The notes under the pieces: model-generated
Told to the model about the DNA's origin: nothing
Database searches by the model: none
What the model saw: the letters and a program-made list of their open reading frames with translations, nothing else
Translations under genes and position numbers: made by a program
In this document: positions 1 through 8,985 of the stretch, in pieces
Position numbering within the stretch: the first letter of the stretch is position 1
How the letters are laid out: each line of letters opens with the position of its first letter
DNA from: Methylomonas rapida
GTDB taxonomy: Bacteria > Pseudomonadota > Gammaproteobacteria > Methylococcales > Methylomonadaceae
Reading direction: 5' to 3'
Assembly: GCF_024360925.2 (NCBI RefSeq)
Contig: NZ_CP113517.1
Span: forward strand, 1,302,001-1,366,000
Length of the DNA: 64,000 nt

Positions 1-1022
1 AAAAGCATCCGCTACGCAAGTTGCGTCAAGTGGTCGACCTGTTACTCGGCACCCTCAACGATGAGTTCGACGCACTCTACGCCCGCCGCGGCCGGGACTC
101 CATTCCGCCGGAACGCCTGCTACGCGCCAGTTTGTTGCAAGTCCTGTTCTCTATCCGCTCGGAGCGGCAACTGGTGGAACATATCGACTTTAACCTGCTG
201 TACCGCTGGTTCGTCGGCTTGACGATGGACGACGCCGTATGGGATCACTCCACCTTTAGCGCCAATCGCGACCGCTTGCTGAACGAGCACATCAGCCGTT
301 TGTTCTTCGAACGGGTGCTGGCCTTGGCTGACTGGAAGAAGCTGATCTCCGACGAGCATTTCTCGGTGGACGGAACATTGATTCAAGCCTGGGCCTCGCA
401 CAAGCGTTTCGTGAAGAAAGACGGCTCAACCCCGCCGCCGGAAGATGGCGGCCGCAATCCTACGGTCAACTTCAAGGGCGAGAAACGCAGCAACGACACT
501 CACGAATCACGCACCGATCCCGATGCCCGGCTGTACAAAAAGAGCGAGGGCGACAAGTCTCAACTGGCTTTCCTCGGTCATGCCCTGATGGAGAACCGCA
601 GCGGCTTGGTCGTCGACGTCGAAATCACCCAGGCCACCGGCACCGCGGAACGCGAGGCGGCTCACGCCATGGTCAAACGCACCATCCACAAACCCGGCGC
701 GACCTTGGGTGCGGATAAGAATTACGATACGCAGGATTTTGTCGCTAAGTTACGCCAGCGCAAAGTCACGCCGCATGTCGCCAGCAAGGAAAAAGGCTCA
801 GCTATTGACGGCCGCACCACCCGACACGATGGTTACCGAAAAAGCCTCAAAGTCCGCAAGCGGATCGAAGAAGTCTTCGGTTGGGCCAAGACCGTCGGCC
901 CGCTACGGCAAACCAAGTTCCGTGGCTTGAAGAAGGTTGCCGCACAAACGATTTTTACCTTTGCCGCCTATAACCTGACGCGCATGGGTACCATTTTCGG
1001 TTGGCGTTACAGCACCGCCTAG
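1..1022 (+). CDS. IS5-family transposase, 5' end outside window
   Basis: DDE transposase of the IS5 family. The reading frame is open back to the first base of the window (KHPLRK precedes LRQVVD), so the true start lies upstream and the TTG at 21 is not the start. A DUF772-type N-terminal domain (LLRASLLQVLFSIRSERQL) is followed by the DDE core: FSVDGTLIQAWASHK carries the first Asp, LGADKNYDT the second, and RKRIEEVFGW the Glu. The frame is intact to its stop. A GC-rich hairpin about 1039-1061 follows and may end the element's transcript. The element abuts the damaged moaC-moaB gene and may have removed its start. Family call firm; exact right end not determined. Confidence 0.85.
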   Translation, partial: KHPLRKLRQVVDLLLGTLNDEFDALYARRGRDSIPPERLLRASLLQVLFSIRSERQLVEHIDFNLLYRWFVGLTMDDAVWDHSTFSANRDRLLNEHISRLFFERVLALADWKKLISDEHFSVDGTLIQAWASHKRFVKKDGSTPPPEDGGRNPTVNFKGEKRSNDTHESRTDPDARLYKKSEGDKSQLAFLGHALMENRSGLVVDVEITQATGTAEREAAHAMVKRTIHKPGATLGADKNYDTQDFVAKLRQRKVTPHVASKEKGSAIDGRTTRHDGYRKSLKVRKRIEEVFGWAKTVGPLRQTKFRGLKKVAAQTIFTFAAYNLTRMGTIFGWRYSTA

Positions 1023-1100
1023 GTGCTCGTGCGCCTGAAATCCGCCAAAAGGCGGAATTTAACGCCCTTCGGAGCGAATATAATCGGCTAAAACCGAATT

Positions 1101-2014
1101 TTGAGGCCTAATCAGGCTTCCAGAACCGCCAAAGCCTCAAAAAAGGGCATCGAAACCGAAGGTATGCTGGCAAATTTCAACAGCCTGCTAAAGGAGATGT
1201 TTTACAGGTTGCACGGGCAGCGGGTATATCTGCTGCGAAAAATGCTGCCTCTTGGATCATCTTTTGTCATACTCTACCTTTGGATTGGGTTGGTATAAGT
1301 TTCGATGTCGGCGAAAATACAATAAAAGTTTCAGCGGAAGTAAAAGCGATCTGGAAAACCGGTGTTGAAATGGAAGCCATGGCTGCCGTTACGGGTGCGC
1401 TACTAAATATATATGACATGCTTAAGCCGTTAGATAACAACATCTCTTTTTCCGATGTAAAGCTGATTGCAAAGCATGGTGGGAAAAGCAGCTTTAATGA
1501 GTATTTTGCTGAACCATTAAAGTCAGCTGTTCTTGTTATTTCAGATTCTACATATGCGGGTACTCGCACAGATACATCGGGTAAAAACATTAAATTATTT
1601 TTGGAAGATAAAGGACTCTCGGTTCCAATCTATGAAATCTTACCTGACAGTTTAGATCAGGTAACGGATCGCTTGCGGCAACTGGCAGATGAAGACATTG
1701 ATCTAGTTATTACAACCGGTGGAACGGGTTTTGGTCCTAAAGATATAACTCCAGAAGCTACTGCTAAAGTCATCGAAAAAGAAGCGCCCGGATTGGTTGA
1801 GACTATACGTCGCCATGGTAAAGATCGCACACCTTATGCCATGTTATCGCGTGAACTGGCCGGCATTCGTAGAAAAACGGTAATTATTAATTTACCCGGA
1901 AGTTCCAAAGGCGCACAGGAAAGTATGGATGCTCTCTTTCCCGGTCTCCTACACGCTTTCCCCATGTTGTGGGGCGGCGGGCATGATGAAGAAAATCGCT
2001 GGATTAAAAAATGA
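1101..2014 (+). pseudogene. moaCB: moaC-moaB fusion (molybdenum cofactor synthesis), frameshifted and 5'-truncated
   Basis: Remnant of a bifunctional MoaC/MoaB protein. The frame from about 1200 on reads KGDVLQVARAAGISAAK then PLDWVGISFD and WKTGVEMEAM, the MoaC domain (cyclic pyranopterin monophosphate synthase). A MoaB/MogA-type domain follows with TTGGTGFGPKDITPEA and LPGSSKGAQESMDALFP. Upstream residues (about 1101-1187, ending LANFNSL) lie in another frame; one missing base at about 1188-1190 would join them as NSLPKGDVL. No start codon typical of MoaC is present next to the IS5 element. The TTG at 1280 lies inside the MoaC domain and cannot give a whole protein. The MoaB part could in principle still be made from an internal start. 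moeA of the same pathway lies at 9.7 kb. Confidence 0.75.
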
Positions 2015-2622
2015 CATCTATACCCGTAATAGCTTTTGTCGCCTTTATTGGTCCAGCGCGCATCGGTATCTTTTTGATGGCGCTTGGAGGCTGACCAGTC
2101 CTCGACCGTTTCGCCGGCTTTGATTTATGCATCTTCTTCCGGCGTATTACGCTGCACCGGCGCCTTGACGAAGCTGGCGTCGATCAGTTGGCCCTTACGG
2201 GCGATCATGCCGGCTCGATCCAATTGCCGGTTGAATTCATTGAACAGCGTCTCGGTGAGTTTCAGTTCTTTGAGTGACTCGCGAAACAGCCAGTAACTAT
2301 TGCGGTCCGGCGCATGCTTGGCATCCGACAAACCGATAAAACGCTGGAAACTGCGCCTATCTTCGATCTGAAATTCCAATTGCTCGTTACTCAGGTTATA
2401 GAGACTGCCCAGCACTAAGGCCTTGAACATCAAAACCCCATCCCAAGGCTTCCGTCCGGCTGACGATTTGCGGACTTTGTTACGTACTGGATCCAGCAAC
2501 GGCCGGAACGCTTCCCAATCCACTTGTGCGTCCAACTCCAGCAACGGATTGCCCAACCGATCAAGCCGACGATCGCGATGTTCGAACAGGGAACCGAAAA
2601 GGTCGTCTTGTGCACTCATCAT
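2015..2622 (-). pseudogene. IS5-family transposase fragment (second, unrelated IS5 subgroup)
   Basis: The N-terminal half of an IS5-subgroup transposase starts at 2622 and reads to a stop at 2125-2127 (TAA). The frame continues past this stop with IKAGETVEDWSASKRHQKDT and DARWTNKGDKSYYGY, which is still transposase, so the TAA is an internal nonsense codon. The rest of the DDE domain is missing because the fragment ends against the 3' end of the moaC-moaB remnant. The element's outer end, with the GGGCACCTCTAAAAATTGC terminus, reaches about 2688 and overlaps the end of the neighbouring regulator gene. Inactive. Confidence 0.8.
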
Positions 2623-2676
2623 CTCCAGTTCTCCTATGCTTTAATTCCGAGTCATTTTACTCGATGGGCGCAATTT

Positions 2677-3684
2677 TTAGAGGTGCCCACTAGTAAATGC
2701 TCGTTGAATATGCTGTGGCGGCTGTCCAAAAGCGCGAAGGAATGCTTGTCTCATACGTTCTCGGTCGCCGAACCCTGTTTCTCGTGCAATGATTTCGATC
2801 GGATGTTGACTTGTCTCTATCATAAGTCTGGCTGCTTCTACGCGAAGATGTTCAATAGCTTTAGCAGGTGTTTGTCCAGTTTCCTCCCGAAACACTCGGC
2901 TAAATTGGCGTGGACTCAGCCGAGCGATTTCGGCAAGTGACTCTACAGACAAGTCACTGCGTAGATTCTCTTTTGCATAGATGAGAGCTTTTTGCACACG
3001 GTCAGACTTTGGGTCCAACTCAAGAAGAGCAGAAAACTGTGATTGCCCACCGCCCCGTCGCTGATAAACGACAAGCTTACGAGCAACCATACGAGCGACT
3101 TCCGACCCCAAATCCTTTTCCACGATAGCCAAAGCAAGGTCCACACCTGCGGTCAAACCAGCCGAAGTCCATATTTGGCCGTCCACGACGAAGATACGGT
3201 CCTCATCGAGCAATACGTTGGGGTAGCATTTCCTAAAATTGTTGGCATGAGCCCAGTGTGTCGTCGCGTGTTTCCCTTCGAGAAGTCCCGCTTCGGCAAG
3301 GATGAAAGCACCAGTACAAATTGAAGCGATACGTCTAGTCTGAGTCGGCGCATTACGAATATAGTCCAATAGGCTGGCGGAGGGGAGCTTACATTCGTTA
3401 TCACCAGCGACGATAAGCGTATCGTAGGTTGAGTCACAAAGTCGCTCTGTATTTACCGAAAAAGTCTGCGATGTCATCACGGGTCCTCCTTCTTCAGAGA
3501 CAAGGCGGAACTGATACATCTTACTGCCATTCAAAATATTAGCGTATTCAAATACGCTTGCCACGGCTAATCCTAATGATTGGAAATTTGGAAAAACAAC
3601 GAGTCCGATAGTATGCATAAGTCTAATGTCCGGAAATGTCATGACTTTTTTAACCATATTGCCACATATATGGTCATTATGCAT
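2677..3684 (-). CDS. GlxA-type regulator (DJ-1/PfpI domain plus AraC HTH)
   Basis: Transcription regulator of the GlxA family. Residues about 24-200 form a DJ-1/PfpI-like domain with the Cys-containing elbow ASICTGAF at about 120-127. Residues about 230-330 form a double helix-turn-helix of AraC type (SVESLAEIARLSPRQFSRVFREETG). In this family the first domain usually senses a ligand and is not enzymatic. Starts at 3684, 3657, 3642 or 3615 are possible; conserved sequence begins at MHTIGLVVFP (3615). The last residues and the stop codon lie inside the terminal repeat of the IS5 fragment, so the C-terminus has been rewritten by a few residues. It is divergent from the dehydrogenase at 3835 and likely controls that cluster (inference). 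Confidence 0.85.
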   Translation of the reverse strand: MHNDHICGNMVKKVMTFPDIRLMHTIGLVVFPNFQSLGLAVASVFEYANILNGSKMYQFRLVSEEGGPVMTSQTFSVNTERLCDSTYDTLIVAGDNECKLPSASLLDYIRNAPTQTRRIASICTGAFILAEAGLLEGKHATTHWAHANNFRKCYPNVLLDEDRIFVVDGQIWTSAGLTAGVDLALAIVEKDLGSEVARMVARKLVVYQRRGGGQSQFSALLELDPKSDRVQKALIYAKENLRSDLSVESLAEIARLSPRQFSRVFREETGQTPAKAIEHLRVEAARLMIETSQHPIEIIARETGFGDRERMRQAFLRAFGQPPQHIQRAFTSGHL

Positions 3685-3834
3685 GCGAATTATTGCGGGA
3701 TCACTAGAAGTCTTAATGTCCTATTTAATTGCATATATGTCATTGAAGATATTTTCTGCCTCGATCAAAATATAGTCACACTCTGACAGAACGTCGAGTG
3801 ATCTTTCTATTTTTTTCTATAAAGGAGAAGTGAT

Positions 3835-4641
3835 ATGACAGTTACAACAAATTCCTCTAAAGGAACGGCGCTGATTACCGGCGCATCTACTGGTATTGGA
3901 GCTGTATACGCTGATCGCCTCGCCAAGCGCGGCTATGACCTCATCCTTGTGGCTCGGAATGAGGAACGCCTGAAAGCGCTAACAAACCAATTGCATACGG
4001 AGACGGGGCGTGCAGTGAAAGCCGTTGTGGCCGATTTGAACGTCAAAGCCGATCTTTCCAAGATCGAGGAGATTCTTCGCGAAGACAAAAGCATTTCGAT
4101 TCTAGTGAACAACGCAGGGGTCGGCTCGGTCGCTTCGATACTTGACGACGGTGTAGACGATATGGAAGCGATGATCAACCTTAACATCACTGCGCTGACG
4201 CGTCTTACTTATGCTGTGGCCCCCGTGTTTGTCAGTAAAGGTTCAGGCACTATCATCAATATCAGCTCGGTAGTCGGCATTGCTGTTGAATTGCTGAATG
4301 GCGTCTACAGTGCGTCGAAATCTTATGTATTGAGTTTTGGCCATGCACTTCAACGTGATCTAGCCGATAAAGGCGTGCGAGTTCAGACGGTACTCCCCGG
4401 TGGGACTATAACGGAGTTCTGGGATGTGGCCGGTTACGCCAAACAAAATGAATCTCCCATTATGATGACTGCTGGGGATCTGGTTGATGCGGCTCTTGTT
4501 GGTCTCGAACAAGGCGAACTAGTGACTATTCCTTCGATGCAGGACGAAAACGACTGGCTGCGCTGGGAAGCTGCTCGCCGCGAGTTGACACCAAAATTTG
4601 CCAATCCAAAACCTGCGCCACGCTACGCAGTGTCTATTTAG
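3835..4641 (+). CDS. Short-chain dehydrogenase/reductase
   Basis: Classical SDR of 268 residues, expected to oxidise or reduce a carbonyl/hydroxyl substrate with NAD(P). Visible motifs are TGASTGIG (15-22, cofactor loop), NNAG (92-95), the Ser in INISS (about 144) and YSASK with Tyr158 and Lys162. A good ribosome site, AAAGGAGAAG, lies 5 nt before ATG 3835. It is the first gene of a cluster divergent from the GlxA-like regulator. Substrate not predictable; the neighbouring tautomerase and second SDR suggest a small catabolic pathway. Confidence 0.9.
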   Translation: MTVTTNSSKGTALITGASTGIGAVYADRLAKRGYDLILVARNEERLKALTNQLHTETGRAVKAVVADLNVKADLSKIEEILREDKSISILVNNAGVGSVASILDDGVDDMEAMINLNITALTRLTYAVAPVFVSKGSGTIINISSVVGIAVELLNGVYSASKSYVLSFGHALQRDLADKGVRVQTVLPGGTITEFWDVAGYAKQNESPIMMTAGDLVDAALVGLEQGELVTIPSMQDENDWLRWEAARRELTPKFANPKPAPRYAVSI

Positions 4642-4763
4642 GCCGGCAATTCAGAGTGTTAGTCAAGCATCGCGCAACAAGAAGCGGACTCACAGTAAAC
4701 CCTCTTGGAGTCCAGCACATATTGCACACCGAGGGATTTCTTTAAATTAAATAGGGGTTTCTT

Positions 4764-4814
4764 ATGACATACCAAACTATCAACCCAACAACGAACGAGC
4801 TGATCAATACCTAA
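4764..4814 (+). pseudogene. Remnant of an aldehyde dehydrogenase start (gabD-like)
   Basis: Sixteen codons, MTYQTINPTTNELINT, then TAA. This matches the typical N-terminus of NAD(P)-dependent succinate-semialdehyde or related aldehyde dehydrogenases (xYQTINPxTxEL). An upstream AGGGG could serve as ribosome site. The remaining roughly 440 codons are gone; a 40-bp perfect palindrome starts 22 bases later. Read as the leftover of a deletion that fused the first dehydrogenase region to the tautomerase region. Based on one short match, so moderate confidence. Confidence 0.5.
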
Positions 4815-4836
4815 CGACAAGTCCTAAAAACATACC

Positions 4837-4876
4837 GAGCCCTCAAGATGACGGCATGCCGTCATCTTGAGGGCTC
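4837..4876. repeat. 40-bp perfect palindrome
   Basis: Each half is 20 bases (GAGCCCTCAAGATGACGGCA and its complement), with no loop, sitting between the aldehyde dehydrogenase remnant and the ribosome site of the tautomerase gene. There is no T-run on the + strand after it, and only a short one (GTTTTTAGG) past it on the minus strand, so a classical terminator is not clear. It could be a deletion scar, a protein-binding site or a terminator core. Confidence 0.8.
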
Positions 4877-4900
4877 TAACCACTAACTCGGGAGGTATCC

Positions 4901-5347
4901 ATGCCATCGTATGTATGTTCTGTTCCGAATGGAAAGTTGAGCGACGCTCAGAAGCAGGAGATCGCAACTTCCATCACCAATCGTCACTGCCACGCCACCG
5001 GGGCACCGCCTTTCTTCGTCCAAGTCGTTATCGAGGAAGAGGGTGCGTCAAAGCGTTATATTGGCGGGCTAGTGACGACCGAATACATTTGGGTTCGCGT
5101 CGATATGCGCGCGGGACGTTCAGAAGAACTCATGCTGCATATCGTTGACGATGTGAGCCGCATTTCAGGTGTACCTGTCGAAAACGTCTGGATCAATCTG
5201 TGTATGCTCGAACCGACAGACATGGTGGAGTATGGCCGTGTCCTTCCAGGATCTGGCAAGGAACAGCAATGGTTCGAAACCCTGCCTCTGCCGGTCAGGG
5301 ATCGGTTGGAGCAACTTGGCATCAACCAACACAAATTCCAGCTTTGA
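4901..5347 (+). CDS. Tautomerase-superfamily protein, cis-CaaD-like
   Basis: 148 residues beginning Met-Pro, so removal of Met exposes the N-terminal Pro used as catalytic base in this superfamily. It lines up along its length with cis-3-chloroacrylic acid dehalogenase and homologues: Pro1, His28, the Arg pair (Arg69 and Arg72 here, one residue short) and the Glu in MVEYGR (Glu109) are kept, as is the following PGxxxxWF segment. The active-site Tyr of cis-CaaD (Tyr103) corresponds to Asn98 here, so dehalogenase activity should not be assumed. Ribosome site GGGAGGT lies before ATG 4901. The gene lies between two dehydrogenases. Confidence 0.8.
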   Translation: MPSYVCSVPNGKLSDAQKQEIATSITNRHCHATGAPPFFVQVVIEEEGASKRYIGGLVTTEYIWVRVDMRAGRSEELMLHIVDDVSRISGVPVENVWINLCMLEPTDMVEYGRVLPGSGKEQQWFETLPLPVRDRLEQLGINQHKFQL

Positions 5348-5418
5348 AGTTGGGCTTTACAGGATACTGGAATCACCGCGTTTCAGGCACCGCTAATACA
5401 GAAATTAAGAAAGTGAAG

Positions 5419-6150
5419 ATGAAACCAACAGCAGTTGTCGTGGGTGTGGGATCCGAAGAAGGGCTTGGTGCTGCCTTGGCCCGCCGCTTCGCGAAGGAGG
5501 GCTTTCACGTAATCGTCGGGGGACGAACCGCCGAGAAGATTGAGCGAGTAGTGAAAAGTCTCGGCGATGGCAATAGCACGGCGGTTCAGGTGGATGCCAC
5601 CAAAGAAGAAGATGTATTACGCCTGTTCCAGACAGCATCGGCACCGGGCGAAGGGAAATCGCCGGCGAGCGTTGTGATCTTCAACGCAGGTAACAACCAG
5701 TACATCCCGTTTCGTGAGCTGTCGGGAGAGAAGTTCGAGGATTTCTGGCGTGTAGGGTGTCTCGCCGGTTTCCTTGTTGGTCGCGAAGCCGTAAATCTCC
5801 TACTCCCACAAGGGACGGGAACGATTATCTTTACGGGAGCCTCGGCGAGTCTGAGAGGCCGTCCCGGTTTTGCGCACTTCTCGGCCGCGAAGGCTGGCCT
5901 GCGCATGCTCAGTCAGAGCATGGCCAGGGAGTTCGGGCCGCAAGGTTTGCACGTTGCCCATGTCGTAATCGATGGCGGTATCAACGGCACCAAGTTGAAA
6001 TCTATCCTACCTGGGATACTCGATCAACGGGGTCTGGACGGACTTCTCAACATCGATGCCATCGCCGAAACGTATTGGCAATTGCATCTGCAACACCCGA
6101 CGGCCTGGACGCATGAGATCGATCTGCGGCCATTCAAAGAATCGTTTTAA
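5419..6150 (+). CDS. SDR-family oxidoreductase with Phe in place of catalytic Tyr
   Basis: 243 residues from ATG 5419; the frame is open further upstream, but the homologous region starts at MKPTAVVVGVG. It has an SDR Rossmann start (GVGSEEGLG, about 9-17), FNAG (88-91) and the Ser-containing FTGASASLRG. The usual YxxxK is FSAAK (Phe154, Lys158). An SDR subgroup with Phe at this position and a VIDGGI segment is known from memory, so this may be natural and not a mutation; its chemistry is uncertain. Follows the tautomerase by 71 bases and probably shares its transcript. Confidence 0.8.
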   Translation: MKPTAVVVGVGSEEGLGAALARRFAKEGFHVIVGGRTAEKIERVVKSLGDGNSTAVQVDATKEEDVLRLFQTASAPGEGKSPASVVIFNAGNNQYIPFRELSGEKFEDFWRVGCLAGFLVGREAVNLLLPQGTGTIIFTGASASLRGRPGFAHFSAAKAGLRMLSQSMAREFGPQGLHVAHVVIDGGINGTKLKSILPGILDQRGLDGLLNIDAIAETYWQLHLQHPTAWTHEIDLRPFKESF

Positions 6151-6257
6151 CACAAAATACAAATGGTCATCTTCTTTGGCCTTGCTCGCCACCTGGGAAT
6201 TTAGATCGGCGACCAATCCTTGTAGAAGCGAGCGTCCATAAACGCGATCCTAAATCA

Positions 6258-7652
6258 GGCTCTTCCGTATTTTGCGGAGAAACCACTACATGTAGTGCTA
6301 TAGTCTTTGCCTGCCACAGTGAGTTTTGCTAAGGTCGACAATTTAACGCTGGAGTATCGTGATGACACAGTCGCTACTTCAAATACCGCTGGATATACCT
6401 GATGTTTGTATCGAAAAAGTTGAAACCACCGCCAAAGGCGAGTTCATCATCACGGTCAGTAGTACGTTAACCAGTGCAACCTGCCATCAATGCGGCCAGA
6501 GGATCGATAAGTTTTATGGCTATGGCAGAGAAATCACCTTGCGTCATTTGTCGATTTTCGATCGGCCGGTTTGGATCAAGCTAACCCCCAAGCGCTATCG
6601 ATGCCCTGACTGCCCCAAAGGTCCGACGACCACGCAACAATGTGGCTGGTATAACTGGAAAAGCCCCCATACCAAAGCGTATGAGCAGTGGATATTGCGT
6701 GAATTGATCAACAGCAGCGTGACCGACATGGACGTGAAGCACGGCATCAGCGCCGAAGCGGCGGAAGGGATTATCAATCGGCACGTGGCCCAACAAGTTG
6801 ATTGGTCTGCCATCCAAGGCATTCGCTTGCTGGGACTGGATGAAATCGCTTTGAAAAAAGGGCATCAAGATTTTGTGGTCATCGTGTCGGCTATCGATAC
6901 CGAGGACCATAAGCGGATTCTGGCGGTGCTGCCCGACCGCAAAAAAGAAACGGTTAAAGCCTTTTTGCAGAATATTCCCGAGGCACAGCAACACGCGTTA
7001 CAACGCGTCTGCGTGGACATGTATGAAGGGTATCGCAACGCCGTCTATGAGACATTGCCCGGCGTCGAGGTGGTGGTTGATCGCTTCCATGTCGCCAAGC
7101 ATTATCGAGACGGCGCCGACCAGGTCCGCAAGGCGGAAATGAAAAAACTCAAGAATACCCTGTCTGCCGAGGATTATGCCAAGCTGAAAGGCGCGATGTG
7201 GGCTTTTCGGAAGCGCTGGATGGAACTCTCTGCCGATCAGCAAACCGTTTTGCTTTTTCTATTCCAGCAAGCCCCCATTTTGCGAGAAGTCTATATCCAA
7301 CGGGAGCTTTTGACGGGTATTTTTGAGCGCCGACTCAATAAGGCTGAGGCCGAAAAAGCCTTGGATCGCTGGATGGAGCATATCAAAGTCTTGAAGTTGA
7401 AGGGCTTTGATGCGTTTGTCAAAACCTATCAAAACTGGCGAAATGAAATCACCAACTATTTCATTCGCCGGGAAACCAGTGGCTTTGTTGAAGGGCTTAA
7501 CAACAAAATCAAAAGCATCAAACGACGCTGCTTTGGCATTTACAATACCGTCCGCCTGTTTCAGCATATCTGGCTTGATATCGAAGGGAGACGGTTGTTC
7601 GGTTATGCATAACCCTATATGTCGGGGCTACTCCGCGAAATACGGAAGAGCC
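6258..7652 (+). mobile_element. ISL3-family insertion sequence, copy 1 (1395 bp)
   Basis: Complete element. The ends are imperfect inverted repeats starting GGCTCTTCCGTATTT (left continues TGCGGAG, right CGCGGAG). It is flanked by an 8-bp target duplication, CTAAATCA (6250-6257 and 7653-7660), typical of ISL3. Copies 2 and 3 have the same length and ends. Confidence 0.95.
6359..7612 (+). CDS. ISL3-family transposase (copy 1)
   Basis: 417 residues. An N-terminal zinc-finger region (CHQCGQ, CPDC) is followed by the DDE_Tnp_ISL3 domain with LGLDEIALKKGH (first Asp), VCVDMYEGYRNA (second) and the C-terminal ETSGFVEGLNNKIK (Glu). The protein is identical to the copies at 16.9 and 37.1 kb. Frame intact, likely active. 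Confidence 0.95.
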   Translation: MMTQSLLQIPLDIPDVCIEKVETTAKGEFIITVSSTLTSATCHQCGQRIDKFYGYGREITLRHLSIFDRPVWIKLTPKRYRCPDCPKGPTTTQQCGWYNWKSPHTKAYEQWILRELINSSVTDMDVKHGISAEAAEGIINRHVAQQVDWSAIQGIRLLGLDEIALKKGHQDFVVIVSAIDTEDHKRILAVLPDRKKETVKAFLQNIPEAQQHALQRVCVDMYEGYRNAVYETLPGVEVVVDRFHVAKHYRDGADQVRKAEMKKLKNTLSAEDYAKLKGAMWAFRKRWMELSADQQTVLLFLFQQAPILREVYIQRELLTGIFERRLNKAEAEKALDRWMEHIKVLKLKGFDAFVKTYQNWRNEITNYFIRRETSGFVEGLNNKIKSIKRRCFGIYNTVRLFQHIWLDIEGRRLFGYA

Positions 7653-8278
7653 CTAAATCAAGCATGGGATTACCGAGCCGACCAGCAAAGTCAAAAAGTT
7701 TAATTAGTGATTCGGTAATCACTATCGTTTTGGATCTGGTAAACAATCGTCGGATTTTTTCATTATTTGTGTCAGTAGTTTTTCACTAATTTGGCACATT
7801 TTTCACTTTTTGTGTCACTCCACAAAGTAAAACGAATTTACATTATTTTAACATTACCATGTTGCATAGGAATAACCTATTCGATCATAGAAAATGGATA
7901 TTTTACTAGACATAAAATATGTTGTTTTATATGTCTCAAAAGTTAAATAGCTATGCGAAAAATCTATGAAGCAACAAAAATAATTATAATTTATCGTGTG
8001 GCAATAGAAATGAGAACTTATAAATTATGATTAGCAAATTTTATTGTAATTATGGCCGTAAAAAACATACAGAGATAACATCTTTCGTGGTTATCTTGTT
8101 CTATTCAAAGGTAAATAGAATCATCAAGCAATTCCCTCATATCGCTGATGCGAATTTCTCTTCTATCGCAAAGCTTGGGGTATGTCGAAATTCATATAGA
8201 TGTCAATGAATGGTTGGAAACATAGTCGACACGTTCAACAATGGCACCCTATTTTTTTGATTACAGGAGCATAACATC
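7653..8278. other. AT-rich intergenic stretch
   Basis: About 620 bases of low GC after the right target duplication of ISL3 copy 1. A 60-codon frame at 8027-8209 has no ribosome site and no recognisable features. No convincing promoter, RNA or gene remnant was recognised. Confidence 0.6.
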
Positions 8279-8335
8279 ATGCCTTATAACAGAATTTTTC
8301 GAAGTGAGATGAAGATGGAGAGGATAAGCCAATGA
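8279..8335 (+). CDS. Possible leader peptide overlapping the next gene
   Basis: Eighteen codons (MPYNRIFRSEMKMERISQ) behind a strong ribosome site (AGGAG at 8264-8268). The stop overlaps the ATG at 8332 as ATGA. Translational coupling of the short frame to the exported-protein gene is plausible. It may instead be an accident of position. Confidence 0.35.
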   Translation: MPYNRIFRSEMKMERISQ

Positions 8336-8937
8336 AAACTAGTCTTAAAGAATACTTGTCGGCATACGGCATTAAAAATTTCTGGTTTAAATTAGCGGCT
8401 ATCCTTGTTTTGACGGGACTAACGTCAACAAATACCTATGCCCATCGTGGCGCACCAGAAGAGGTAGACGCCTGTAAAACTCGGCTCGGCTTTGAGCGCG
8501 TGCATTTAACAGCCTATACACCAACACTGTCAGGTAATAAGGAATATTGCAATATCATACCAGGAGTCGGCCCTACCAAATTAGTGTTCAATTATTAAGG
8601 TAAAAGTATGCGAAATTTTAGCGTTGAGTTTGAGATCACTAAAGAGCCCGAAGGTACAAGGGTTTTTTATCAAGAACCTCAAAAAATTAAAACCGGCACG
8701 ATGAATGGTTTAGTGGATTTTAGCCAATATGGGGCGGGAAATTATCTGGCGCATATCGCTATCGTAGACAAAGATAAGCATTTATATTCACATATTCCGT
8801 TTTCCGTAGGATTGGAGTCACTGAATGAAAAAAGCTATATGCAACAAATTCTAGTTATCAGTGGCCTGTGTTTATTGGTCTATGGTTTATTTAGGGTGGC
8901 ACAAAATGTTACGTACAATCACACCCACGAAACTTAA
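8332..8937 (+). pseudogene. Exported membrane-anchored protein, family unrecognised, split by a stop codon
   Basis: Two frames, 8332-8598 and 8608-8937, are in phase and separated only by TAA at 8596-8598 plus three codons. Joined, they give a protein of about 201 residues with an N-terminal hydrophobic signal (about 22-40, ending TYAHRG), a beta-rich domain with two Cys (DACKTR and EYCNII), the segment EFEITKEPEGTRVFY, and a C-terminal membrane segment (about 163-183). The paralogue at 16.85 kb has FDYQDQRYRN where this one has FNY-stop-GKSMRN, so the stop replaces a Gln codon (CAA to TAA). Function unknown. The N-terminal half alone may still be exported. Confidence 0.75.
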
Positions 8938-8985
8938 TTCGTTAAAACTATTTAATTATATCCGCCAAATAAGATGGTCAGGACT

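Noticed and set aside
8027..8209. 60-codon frame in the AT-rich gap
   Set aside because: No ribosome site, no domain, and composition like the surrounding non-coding sequence.
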